From an uncultured Oscillibacter sp. (GTDB lineage: Bacteria > Bacillota > Clostridia > Oscillospirales > Oscillospiraceae): a DNA stretch of 22,749 nt. Where the stretch lies: the NCBI RefSeq assembly GCF_910584465.1, contig NZ_CAJUBK010000042.1, forward strand, positions 1-22,749. The letters are read 5' to 3'. A program made the translations under genes and the position numbers. Within the stretch, counting starts at the first letter, position 1; every line of letters starts with the position of its first letter. This document shows positions 14,323 to 20,844 of the stretch, piece by piece. The notes beneath the pieces are model-generated. The model saw only the letters and a program-made list of their open reading frames with translations, made no database searches and was not told where the DNA came from.

Positions 14323-14336
14323 TGAAAACGCGAAAA
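14323..14336 (+). promoter_or_regulatory. Partial cre-like (CcpA) site upstream of arcA
   Basis: TGAAAACGCGAAAA matches the first nine positions of the cre consensus (TGWAARCGY) but is poor in the second half. An inverted repeat CGCGT/ACGCG (14317-14321 with 14328-14332) overlaps it. Arc operons are often under carbon-catabolite control in Firmicutes. I found no convincing -35/-10 for arcA. Confidence 0.3.
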
Positions 14337-14389
14337 GCAGGGACCCTAAAAGCACCTGACGACTTGGACTGAAAAAGGAGTGATCCGAT

Positions 14390-15616
14390 TTGGAAACCGG
14401 GATCCATAACACCTCGGAGATCGGGCGGCTGAAAAAGGTCCTGCTCCACCGGCCGGGGCAGGAGCTGGAGAACCTGATGCCGGAATACCTGGAGCGGCTG
14501 CTCTTCGACGACATCCCCTATCTGCGGGAGGCCCAGAAGGAGCACGACGCCTTCGCCGACTGCCTCCGCCAGCAGGGGGTGGAGGTCCTCTACCTCACGG
14601 ATATGGTGGTGGCCTCCATCACCAGCGACGAGGTGCGCAAGGAGCTGGTGGTCCAGTTCCTGGACGAAGCCGGGATCAAGGACCACCGGAGCCGGGTGCT
14701 GCTGGGGGAGTACCTCGGCAGGATGCCGGACAAGCAGATGGTCTCCACCATGATGGCGGGCGTGCGGAAAAACCAGCTCCACGGGGAGAGCGAGAAGCTG
14801 GCGGACCTGCTCTCCGCCGCCGGGGACGGATATCCCTTCGTGGTGGACCCCATGCCGAACCTCTACTTCACGCGGGACCCCTTCGCCACCATCGGGACCG
14901 GCGTCTCCATCCACAAGATGCTGACCGAGACCCGGGACCGGGAGACCCTGTTCGGCAAGTTCATCTTCGAGCACCATCCGGAGTATAAGCACGCGCCCCG
15001 CTGGTACGACCGGGGCGAGGTCTCGTCCCTGGAGGGCGGGGACATCCTGATCCTCAGCCCGGAGGTCCTGGCGGTGGGCATCTCCCAGCGGACGAAGGGG
15101 GACTCCATCGACACGCTGGCGGAGGCCGTCCTGACCTACGACCGGACGAGCTTTAAGAAGATCCTGGCCTTCAACATCCCCAAGAGCCGTTCCTTCATGC
15201 ACCTGGACACGGTGTTCACCATGGTGGACCGGGACAAGTTCACGGTGCACCCCAACATCCTCTCCAGCATCACGGTGTACGTGATGTCGCTGGGCGAGGA
15301 CCGGAAGATGAAGATCGAGGAAGAGGACGGCCGCCTGGAGGACATCCTGAAAGAGCACCTGGGCCTGGACCATGTGACGCTGATCGAGTGCGGCCGGGGC
15401 AGCGAGGTGGACGCGGCCCGCGAGCAGTGGAACGACGGCAGCAACACGCTGGCGATCGCCCCCGGCGAGGTGGTGGTCTACTCCCGGAACTACGTGACGA
15501 ACCGGTCCCTGGAAGAGACCGGCATCAAGGTCCACACCATCCCCAGCGCGGAGCTGAGCCGGGGCCGGGGCGGTCCCCGGTGCATGAGCATGCCCCTCTG
15601 GCGGGCGGACCCCTGA
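14390..15616 (+). CDS. arcA: Arginine deiminase
   Basis: 408 residues, the usual length for the family. Hydrolyses L-arginine to citrulline and ammonia, the first step of the arginine deiminase energy pathway. Motifs: FTRDP (160-164), EGGD (215-218), HLDT (271-274) and the nucleophile C398 in GGPRCMSMPL. The start codon is TTG, preceded by AAGGAG at good spacing; no ATG near it fits. arcB follows 68 nt later and an arginine/ornithine-type carrier after that, so the three form one operon. A partial cre-like site lies upstream. Confidence 0.96.
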   Translation: METGIHNTSEIGRLKKVLLHRPGQELENLMPEYLERLLFDDIPYLREAQKEHDAFADCLRQQGVEVLYLTDMVVASITSDEVRKELVVQFLDEAGIKDHRSRVLLGEYLGRMPDKQMVSTMMAGVRKNQLHGESEKLADLLSAAGDGYPFVVDPMPNLYFTRDPFATIGTGVSIHKMLTETRDRETLFGKFIFEHHPEYKHAPRWYDRGEVSSLEGGDILILSPEVLAVGISQRTKGDSIDTLAEAVLTYDRTSFKKILAFNIPKSRSFMHLDTVFTMVDRDKFTVHPNILSSITVYVMSLGEDRKMKIEEEDGRLEDILKEHLGLDHVTLIECGRGSEVDAAREQWNDGSNTLAIAPGEVVVYSRNYVTNRSLEETGIKVHTIPSAELSRGRGGPRCMSMPLWRADP

Positions 15617-15684
15617 AGGACGCCGCCGCCCGCCGGGGCAGGCGCATCCCCATGACAAAAAAGGAAAGGTAAGGTATCACCACT

Positions 15685-16683
15685 ATGGCTGTCAATCTGA
15701 AAGGCCGGAGCTTCTTGACTCTGGAAGACTTCACCCCGGAGGAGATCCGCTTCCTGCTGGACCTGGGCCACGATCTGAAGGCCAAGCGCCGGGCCGGCAT
15801 CTGCGACCCCGCGCTGAAGGGCAAGCACATCGTGCTGCTGTTCGAGAAGACCTCCACCCGCACCCGCTGCTCCTTCGAGGTCGCCGCCACCCAGGAGGGC
15901 GCCCATGTCACCTATCTGGACGCGGGCAGCTCCCAGATGGGCAAGAAGGAATCCCTGGAGGACTCCGCCAAGGTCCTGGGCCGGTTCTTCGACGGAATCG
16001 AGTACCGGGGCTACGCGCAGAAGGTCGTGGAGGACCTGGCGAAATGGTCCGGCGTCCCCGTCTGGAACGGCCTCACCGACTGGGACCATCCCACCCAGAT
16101 CCTGGCGGACATGATGACCCTGGAGGAGCATTGCGGCAAGCCCCTGAACAAGATGAAGGTGGTCTTCCCCGGCGACGTGCGGAACAACATGTGTTACGCC
16201 TGGATGATCGGCGCGGCGAAGATGGGCATGCACTTCGTGGGCCTGGGCCCCCAGGAGCTGGCGAAGGAGATGGACCAGGAGCTGGTCAAGCGGGTCTTCG
16301 CCGAGGCCCGGGAGACCGGCGGCCTCATCGAGATCACGGACAACATGGCCGACCTGAAGGGGGCCGACATGATCTACGGCGACATCTGGGCCTCCATGGG
16401 CGAGGAGGAGCTGATCCCCAAGCGGGCCGCCCTGCTGGCCCCCTACCGGGTGACGGAGGAGACCCTCAAGGCCACGGGGAACCCCGACGTCCTCTATATG
16501 CACTGCCTGCCCTCCTTCCACGACTTCGAGACGAAGCTGGCCAAGGAGTGGCAGGACAAGGGCGTGGACATCCGGGAGGTCACGGACGAGGTCTTCCGGG
16601 GCCGTCACAGCGTGGTCTTCGACGAGGCGGAGAACCGGATGCACTCCATCAAGGCCGTCCTGGTCGCGACCATCGGCAAATAA
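15685..16683 (+). CDS. arcB: Ornithine carbamoyltransferase (catabolic)
   Basis: 332 residues. Carbamoyl-phosphate site STRTR (57-61), HPTQ (135-138) and the catalytic HCLPSFHD (273-280) identify the enzyme. Here it should run catabolically, splitting citrulline with phosphate into ornithine and carbamoyl phosphate, because it sits between arcA and an ArcD-type carrier. An AAGGAAAGGTAAGG stretch precedes the ATG. A six-residue frame (MTKKER, 15652-15672) ends 12 nt before the start and is probably meaningless. The anabolic name argF is the alternative. Confidence 0.95.
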   Translation: MAVNLKGRSFLTLEDFTPEEIRFLLDLGHDLKAKRRAGICDPALKGKHIVLLFEKTSTRTRCSFEVAATQEGAHVTYLDAGSSQMGKKESLEDSAKVLGRFFDGIEYRGYAQKVVEDLAKWSGVPVWNGLTDWDHPTQILADMMTLEEHCGKPLNKMKVVFPGDVRNNMCYAWMIGAAKMGMHFVGLGPQELAKEMDQELVKRVFAEARETGGLIEITDNMADLKGADMIYGDIWASMGEEELIPKRAALLAPYRVTEETLKATGNPDVLYMHCLPSFHDFETKLAKEWQDKGVDIREVTDEVFRGRHSVVFDEAENRMHSIKAVLVATIGK

Positions 16684-16698
16684 AAGGGGGCGGTCCCT

Positions 16699-18087
16699 TT
16701 GGAAAGATCCAAGTTCCGTATGCCCACGGCCTACACCACCTTGTTCTTGCTGATCGTGCTGGTGGCGGCCTGCACCTGGCTGGTCCCGGCGGGAGCCTAT
16801 GACTACGCGGGCGAGACGCCGATCTCCGGGACCTACCACACGGTCTCCCCCAGCCCCCAGGGCGCCGGCGCGGTGCTGAAAGCCGCCTTCACCGGGTTCT
16901 ACGACGCGGTGGACGTGTGCGTCTTCATCCTGATGGTGGGCGGCTTCCTGAGCGTGGTCATGAAGACCGGGGCCGTGGACGCCGGGGTGGGCCGCATCAT
17001 CCAGCGCCTGGGCGGCAATGAGAAATGGATGATCCCCATCCTCATGCTGGCCTTCGGCCTGGGGGGCACCACCTACGGCATGTGGGAGGAGACCATGGCC
17101 TTCTACCCCCTCCTGATCCCCGTCTTCCTGGCGGCGGGCTACGACGCGGTGGTGGGCATCTCCGTGATCCTCCTGGGCGCCGGGGCGGGGATCATCAGCT
17201 CCACCGTCAATCCCTTCGCCACGGGCATCGCGGCGGGCTTCGCCGGGGTGTCCCTGGGGGACGGCATCCTCCTCCGGGCCGTCCAGTGGATCGTCTTCGA
17301 GAGCGCCGCCATCTGGTTCGTCATGGCCTATGCCGCCAGGGTGAAGAAGGATCCCTCCCGCTCCGTCGTGGGCGTGGGCGCGGGGAAGCTCCAGGCCAAC
17401 ATGGAGCAGGCCGTGGAGTTCACCCCCCGGCGAAAGCTCATCATGGCCCTCTTCACCCTCACCTTCCTGGTGATGGTCTACGGCGTCATCCCCTTCGACG
17501 AGATGGGCCTGCCCCTGCCGGTCCTGGGCTGGTGGTTCCCGGAGCTCAGCGCCTTGTTCCTGGCGGGCGGGGTGATCATCGGCCTCATCGACCGCATGAG
17601 CGAGGAGGAGCTCGCCGAGACCTATGTGGCGGGCTGCGCGGATCTACTGGGCGTGGCCCTCATCATCGGCATCAGCCGCGGCATCACCGTGCTGATGAAC
17701 GACGGGCAGATCACCGGCACCATCCTCCACTGGGGGGAAGAGGCCCTCTCCGGGGCGGGGCCCGTCAGCTTCGTGGTGCTGGTCTATTTGATCTACCTGC
17801 CCCTGACCGTGCTGATCCCCTCCTCCTCCGGCCTGGCCACGCTGTCCGTGCCCGTCGTGGCACCGCTGGGGCGTTTCGCGGGCGTGGGGGGCGAGATGGT
17901 GGTGACGGCCTTCCAGTCCGCCTCCGGGCTGGTGAACATCATCACGCCCACGGCGGCGGTGGTGATGGGCGCCCTGGCCCTGGGCCATGTGCCCTATGAC
18001 AAATGGGTCAAGTACGTCTGGAAGCTGATCTTGTATTTCTTCCTGCTGACCATGGTCTTCCTGGTGGTCGGGGTGGCGCTTGGATAA
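16699..18087 (+). CDS. arcD: YfcC/ArcD2-type amino-acid carrier, probable arginine/ornithine antiporter
   Basis: 462 residues with about 11-12 membrane segments. It begins with a basic MERSKFRMPTAY tail and a first segment at about 12-32, then LVPAGAYDY, typical of the YfcC (C4-dicarboxylate carrier-like) family. GGTTYGMWEETMAFYPLLIP, AGAGIISSTVNPFATGIAAG and PSSSGLATLSVPVVAPLG are characteristic blocks. Members in arc operons exchange external arginine for ornithine; context rather than sequence supports that substrate here. The start codon is TTG with AGGGGGCGG upstream, 15 nt after arcB. The gene ends in the repeat element at 18091. Confidence 0.88.
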   Translation: MERSKFRMPTAYTTLFLLIVLVAACTWLVPAGAYDYAGETPISGTYHTVSPSPQGAGAVLKAAFTGFYDAVDVCVFILMVGGFLSVVMKTGAVDAGVGRIIQRLGGNEKWMIPILMLAFGLGGTTYGMWEETMAFYPLLIPVFLAAGYDAVVGISVILLGAGAGIISSTVNPFATGIAAGFAGVSLGDGILLRAVQWIVFESAAIWFVMAYAARVKKDPSRSVVGVGAGKLQANMEQAVEFTPRRKLIMALFTLTFLVMVYGVIPFDEMGLPLPVLGWWFPELSALFLAGGVIIGLIDRMSEEELAETYVAGCADLLGVALIIGISRGITVLMNDGQITGTILHWGEEALSGAGPVSFVVLVYLIYLPLTVLIPSSSGLATLSVPVVAPLGRFAGVGGEMVVTAFQSASGLVNIITPTAAVVMGALALGHVPYDKWVKYVWKLILYFFLLTMVFLVVGVALG

Positions 18088-18090
18088 AGG

Positions 18091-18205
18091 GGACGGGGCC
18101 CTTCCCGGGCCCCGTCCGTAAAACGCTCCTCCTTCCCGCCGGTGGAGCCTCCACTGCGCTTTCGGCGCTTTGAGCAAAGCCGGCGGGCCTCATGGCCCGC
18201 CGGCT
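18091..18205 (+). repeat. Hairpin / C-rich linker / hairpin element, copy C
   Basis: First hairpin: 11-bp stem 18091-18101 with 18107-18117, loop TTCCC. Linker: ACGCTCCTCCTTCCC (18123-18137), identical to copy B over these 15 bases. Second hairpin: 12-bp stem 18178-18189 with 18194-18205, loop TCAT. It lies 3 nt after the arcD stop codon and 6 nt before the stop of the convergent gene at 18212, so both transcripts must end here. Confidence 0.75.
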
Positions 18206-18211
18206 CCGCCC

Positions 18212-18607
18212 TCAGGCGATGGCGTAATGGATCTGACGTCCGCGCAGGGTCTCCATACTGCCGTCCGTGTAGGTGATCTCGATCTTCACCAGCTTCACGT
18301 GAGAGATCCCCCGGCTCCTCCAAACGTTTTCCCAATAGACCTGCCGCCGGATCTCGTTCGGCTCGATGGCCCCGGTGAGCCTCAGCCGCGCCTCCGGCCG
18401 TCCGCCGGCCTCACAGGAGGCGGTGCAGCCGGAAGCGCCGTAAGGCAGGAAAGAAAAAGCCGCGCTTTGGATGGTCTTCTCGCTGTCGTTCTGGAAGTCC
18501 AGCATGACGGCCACCGACCATGTACTGTCGGGCCGCCCGGGGACGAGATACTTCCCCTCGTCCCCGGTCTCCATATGCCCGAATGCCGCGTTCCCGAGTA
18601 TCAGCAT
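18212..18607 (-). CDS. Conserved hypothetical protein with a YWENVW...TYTDG domain
   Basis: 131 residues from the ATG at 18607, which has GGAG 8 nt upstream. A TTG at 18625 with GAGGTGAG before it is a possible longer start (+6 residues). The body contains MLDFQNDSEKTIQSAAFSF, an ASCEAGG turn, LRLTGAIEPNEIRRQ, YWENVWRSRGISHVKLVK and IEITYTDGSMETL. I recall similar beta-rich domains in many clostridial proteins, often after a zinc ribbon or signal region; here it stands alone without a signal peptide. Function unknown. No promoter lies directly upstream, so it may depend on the minus-strand promoter at 18918-18946. Confidence 0.75.
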   Translation of the reverse strand: MLILGNAAFGHMETGDEGKYLVPGRPDSTWSVAVMLDFQNDSEKTIQSAAFSFLPYGASGCTASCEAGGRPEARLRLTGAIEPNEIRRQVYWENVWRSRGISHVKLVKIEITYTDGSMETLRGRQIHYAIA

Positions 18608-18678
18608 ACTGTTTCTCCGTTCCAATGTTCTCACCTCAGCGGCCTTGGGGGCGCTCTGCCCCCTTGGTCCGCCGGGTG

Positions 18679-18718
18679 AAAAACAAAAACGCCATGCAGG
18701 TCGAGGCCCTACACAGCG
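18679..18718 (-). terminator. Intrinsic terminator or attenuator on the minus strand
   Basis: An 11-bp stem (18708-18718 with 18690-18700, three wobble pairs, 7-nt loop) followed on the minus strand by TTTTTGTTTTT (18689 down to 18679). It would end the transcript from the promoter at 18918-18946, or act as an attenuator in front of the gene at 18607. Confidence 0.65.
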
Positions 18719-18734
18719 TAAGAAGCAGACGCTC

Positions 18735-18815
18735 TCATGCGAACACGGGCATAAAGGATACAATAACAAAACCCACCCCTTGCGTGGAGGGCCGGAATGT
18801 CGTATAATATCCCAT
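18735..18815 (-). CDS. Possible 26-residue hydrophobic peptide
   Basis: The frame lies inside the minus-strand transcript predicted between 18912 and 18679. It encodes MGYYTTFRPS followed by a hydrophobic stretch (GVGFVIVSFMPVFA). Size and hydrophobic end recall type I toxins. However, there is no Shine-Dalgarno sequence before the ATG, no charged tail, and its start coincides with the 5' end of the opposing RNA. Translation is doubtful; it is listed only because of the promoter and terminator around it. Confidence 0.2.
   Translation of the reverse strand: MGYYTTFRPSTQGVGFVIVSFMPVFA
18780..18808 (+). promoter_or_regulatory. Promoter of a small structured RNA
   Basis: TTGCGT (18780-18785), 17-bp spacer, perfect TATAAT (18803-18808). 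No gene with a ribosome site follows; the first downstream structure is the RNA at 18814. Confidence 0.7.
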
Positions 18816-18910
18816 GCGGTGCGGCCTAAGGCCGTTGTGTAGGTGGTAATAGCACCTGTGCAGGCTTGCGGGTGCTGCTAACACCCGCAGGCTGCCGCAT
18901 TTTTGTTTTT
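18814..18910 (+). ncRNA. Compact structured small RNA, about 97 nt, family not recognised
   Basis: Transcription from the promoter at 18780-18808 should start within a few bases of 18814. Terminal arms ATGCGG (18814-18819) and CCGCAT (18895-18900) can close the molecule. Inside are three hairpins: GCGGCC-TAA-GGCCGT (18821-18835), AGGTG-GTAATAG-CACCT (18841-18857) and TGCGGGTG/CACCCGCA (18867-18889). A TTTTTGTTTTT tail (18900-18910) ends it. It is wholly antisense to the minus-strand transcript. It could be a type I antitoxin, an antisense regulator of a leader, or a known Rfam family that I cannot search for. Confidence 0.65.
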
Positions 18911-18917
18911 CAACCCG

Positions 18918-18946
18918 ATTATAACAGAACTTTCCTGTCAATGCAA
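18918..18946 (-). promoter_or_regulatory. Convergent minus-strand promoter facing the small RNA
   Basis: On the minus strand TTGCAT (18941-18946), 17-bp spacer, perfect TATAAT (18918-18923). It would transcribe across the whole small-RNA region towards the terminator at 18679-18718 and the gene at 18607. Confidence 0.7.
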
Positions 18947-18961
18947 GGCTTTTCCAGAAGA

Positions 18962-19005
18962 CGCGGAGGCGGCGGAAGGGGGGATCCCCGTCCGCCGCCT
19001 CCGCG
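18962..19005 (-). terminator. Hairpin terminator after the VOC protein gene
   Basis: A 15-bp GC-rich stem (18962-18976 with 18991-19005) lies 16 nt after the stop codon at 19021 on the minus strand; only TCTTCT follows, so the U-tract is weak. Confidence 0.6.
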
Positions 19006-19020
19006 CCGGTATCGTGTCCG

Positions 19021-19383
19021 TCAGGGTACAATCTCGATCCAATACCCGTCCGGATCGCTGATGAAATAGATGCCCATGGCAGGGTTCTCGAAGCAGACGC
19101 AGCCCATCTCCTTATGTTTGGCGTGGACCGCCTCGTAGTCCTCGGCCTTCATGGCCAGGTGGAACTCGCACTCCCCCAGGTCGTACTTCTGGGGATGGTC
19201 CCGCAGCCACGTCAGCTCCAGGCGGAAGGTGGTCCTCCGGTCCCCCAGGAAGACGATGACGAAGCTGCCGTCCTCGGCCTCCTTCCGGCGGATGGGCTCC
19301 AGGCCCAGGGCGTCCTTGTAGAACTTGAGGGACCGCTCCAGGTCGCTGACGTTGAAATTGAAGTGGTTGAAGGTGAACCTCAC
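19021..19383 (-). CDS. VOC (glyoxalase I-like) family protein
   Basis: 120 residues in the two beta-alpha-beta-beta-beta modules of the vicinal-oxygen-chelate fold. Likely metal ligands H7, E56, H75 and E117 match the H/E/H/E set of glyoxalase I, and the end DPDGYWIEIV is typical. The reaction would be isomerisation of the methylglyoxal-thiol adduct, but other VOC functions are possible and low-molecular-weight thiols vary in Firmicutes. The start codon is GTG, overlapping the HAD stop by 4 bases (GTGA), with AGGAGG inside the HAD gene end, so the two are coupled. Confidence 0.88.
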   Translation of the reverse strand: MRFTFNHFNFNVSDLERSLKFYKDALGLEPIRRKEAEDGSFVIVFLGDRRTTFRLELTWLRDHPQKYDLGECEFHLAMKAEDYEAVHAKHKEMGCVCFENPAMGIYFISDPDGYWIEIVP

Positions 19384-20147
19384 GCGATGACCTCCTTCCC
19401 GCCCGCCTGCTCCTTCAGGATGGTGTATACCTCATAGATGTCCTCGATGGAGTACGTGGCCCGCACGTCCTTCGGCACGTCGGTGTCCCGGGACTGGGTG
19501 AGGAAGGAGTGGATGTGGAACGTGGCGCCGAAGCCCAGGCGCTGGGGGCCGATCACGTCCCTGGAATAGGTGTCGCCCACATAGGCGCAGGTCTTCGGGT
19601 CGGAACGGATCTGGTTCAGGGAGACCAGGAAGATGTTGGGGTCGGGCTTGCGGTAGCCGGTGACGGAGGAGAGGGTGACGTCCTGGAAATAGTCCCGGAT
19701 GCCGTACTCGTCCAGGATGTCGAAGACCTGATAGAGGCTGGCGGTGTTGCTGATGACGCCCAGCTTCATGCCCAGGCCCTTCAACCCCTCCAGCATCTCC
19801 TTCACATGCGGGCGCAGCCCCCGGTGGTAATGGGTGACCTCCCACATGTGGGCCAGCTCCTCGGCGAAGGGCTTGACGGTCTCGAAGTCCAGTCCCAGCG
19901 GCGGGAGGATGTAATCCCCCCAGATCTCCTCAGGTTTCAGCTCCCGGTTCGTGGGGCCCCGGTAAGCGGCGTAGCGGTCCCAGCCGTCCGCAAAAGCCTG
20001 GATGGCGGCGGGAACGTCCAGGGACAAGCTGTGGCCATGGGCCTCCAGGATGCGGAGGACGCCCTCGGCGGAGGCGACCTTGCTCTCCTCGTCGATGCAG
20101 ATGTCTTCCAGCGTCCCGCCCATGTCGAACAATACGGTATCGATCAT
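19380..20147 (-). CDS. HAD-superfamily hydrolase
   Basis: 255 residues. Motif I FDMGGT with nucleophile D8; the usual second Asp (DxD) is Gly10. Motif II SNTAS (133-137), motif III lysine K167 in GYRKPDP, and motif IV GDTYSRD with D192 and D197. A helical cap lies between motifs I and II (about 15-120), as in subfamily I phosphatases. The start at 20147 is only 5 nt after the upstream membrane protein stop, and the GAGG site is close to the ATG, so coupling is likely. The substrate is unknown. Absence of the second Asp suggests altered or weak phosphatase chemistry. Confidence 0.9.
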   Translation of the reverse strand: MIDTVLFDMGGTLEDICIDEESKVASAEGVLRILEAHGHSLSLDVPAAIQAFADGWDRYAAYRGPTNRELKPEEIWGDYILPPLGLDFETVKPFAEELAHMWEVTHYHRGLRPHVKEMLEGLKGLGMKLGVISNTASLYQVFDILDEYGIRDYFQDVTLSSVTGYRKPDPNIFLVSLNQIRSDPKTCAYVGDTYSRDVIGPQRLGFGATFHIHSFLTQSRDTDVPKDVRATYSIEDIYEVYTILKEQAGGKEVIA

Positions 20148-20152
20148 AATCC

Positions 20153-20692
20153 TCACTGCCTTTTCCAAGGCCTTGCCGGCTCTTCGGCAGGGGGCCTTTT
20201 TTTCCAATATAGATAGTATGCCAGGAGGGACGAGCCCAGCCCCAGGACAAGGGGGGCCAGCACGAACATCCCAAAGAATTGGAGGATCAGCCCGGCGCTC
20301 TCCAGGCCCATCATGATGACCAGCGCGATCAGGCAGGCCAGCATCAGCAGGGTCAGCCAAAGGTAGCCCGCGGGGAGCAGCCGCTTGTCGCCGGGCAGCA
20401 GCCAGACCAGAGAGGCGACCGCCGTTCCCGCGATGGCTGGGACCAGGGCCTCGATGACGTTCACCAGCGGCACGGGCAGTCCGGCGCCGGCCAGCAGGGC
20501 ATCCAGCGGACGGGTGAGCAGGGCGAAGCAGCCGCCGTACAGGGCCGCCAGCACCCAGCAGAGGCAAAAGGAGTAGAGCAGGATCGTGCTCTTGACCTTG
20601 CCGTTCTCCGTCATCTGGAACGCGCCCCAGAAGCTGTCGGCGGCCTTGCCGATGCGCTCGTCGATCTCTTTTTGCCGGATGGGGTTTGCCAT
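20153..20692 (-). CDS. Four-pass membrane protein of unknown function
   Basis: 179 residues. The start at 20692 follows AAGGAGG with 5-nt spacing. A soluble N-terminus (1-35) is followed by hydrophobic segments at about 36-58, 75-100, 108-130 and 137-162, then a short basic tail (WKKRPPAEEPARPWKRQ). I do not recognise the family. It is the first gene of a three-gene minus-strand operon with the HAD hydrolase and VOC protein. A 60-bp palindrome lies 17 nt upstream of its start codon, and no clear promoter is visible. Confidence 0.8.
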   Translation of the reverse strand: MANPIRQKEIDERIGKAADSFWGAFQMTENGKVKSTILLYSFCLCWVLAALYGGCFALLTRPLDALLAGAGLPVPLVNVIEALVPAIAGTAVASLVWLLPGDKRLLPAGYLWLTLLMLACLIALVIMMGLESAGLILQFFGMFVLAPLVLGLGSSLLAYYLYWKKRPPAEEPARPWKRQ

Positions 20693-20708
20693 AGGATCCT
20701 CCTTACTC

Positions 20709-20768
20709 AGAAGCTGTGTTCATAGGCGGGAAAGCGTATGGGAGTTCTCGCCTTTGAATACAGCTTCT
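20709..20768. repeat. 60-bp imperfect palindrome (MITE- or REP-like) upstream of the 20692 gene
   Basis: Left arm 20709-20728 and right arm 20749-20768 are 20 bp each and complementary at 18 of 20 positions plus one wobble, with a 20-nt loop. No terminator-like T-run follows on either strand. It fills the space between the terminator at 20778-20803 and the ribosome site of the downstream minus-strand gene. Confidence 0.7.
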
Positions 20769-20771
20769 TGG

Positions 20772-20803
20772 AAAAAAGGCGGGCGGCCTCATGGCCGCCC
20801 GCC
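20772..20803 (-). terminator. Intrinsic terminator of the solute-binding protein gene
   Basis: An 11-bp GC stem (20778-20788 with 20793-20803), loop TCAT, is followed on the minus strand by six T residues. It lies about 40 nt after the stop codon at 20845. Confidence 0.9.
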
Positions 20804-20844
20804 CAGCTCAGCTGTGAAACACGGCGATATGCTTTATTTACCGG

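Noticed and set aside
15652..15672. Six-codon frame MTKKER before arcB as a possible leader peptide
   Set aside because: It has no regulatory codons (no Arg run), no terminator/antiterminator pair and no ribosome site of its own.
15490..16839. A 449-codon minus-strand frame antisense to arcB
   Set aside because: It has no ribosome site and no domain, and it lies entirely opposite confirmed arc genes.
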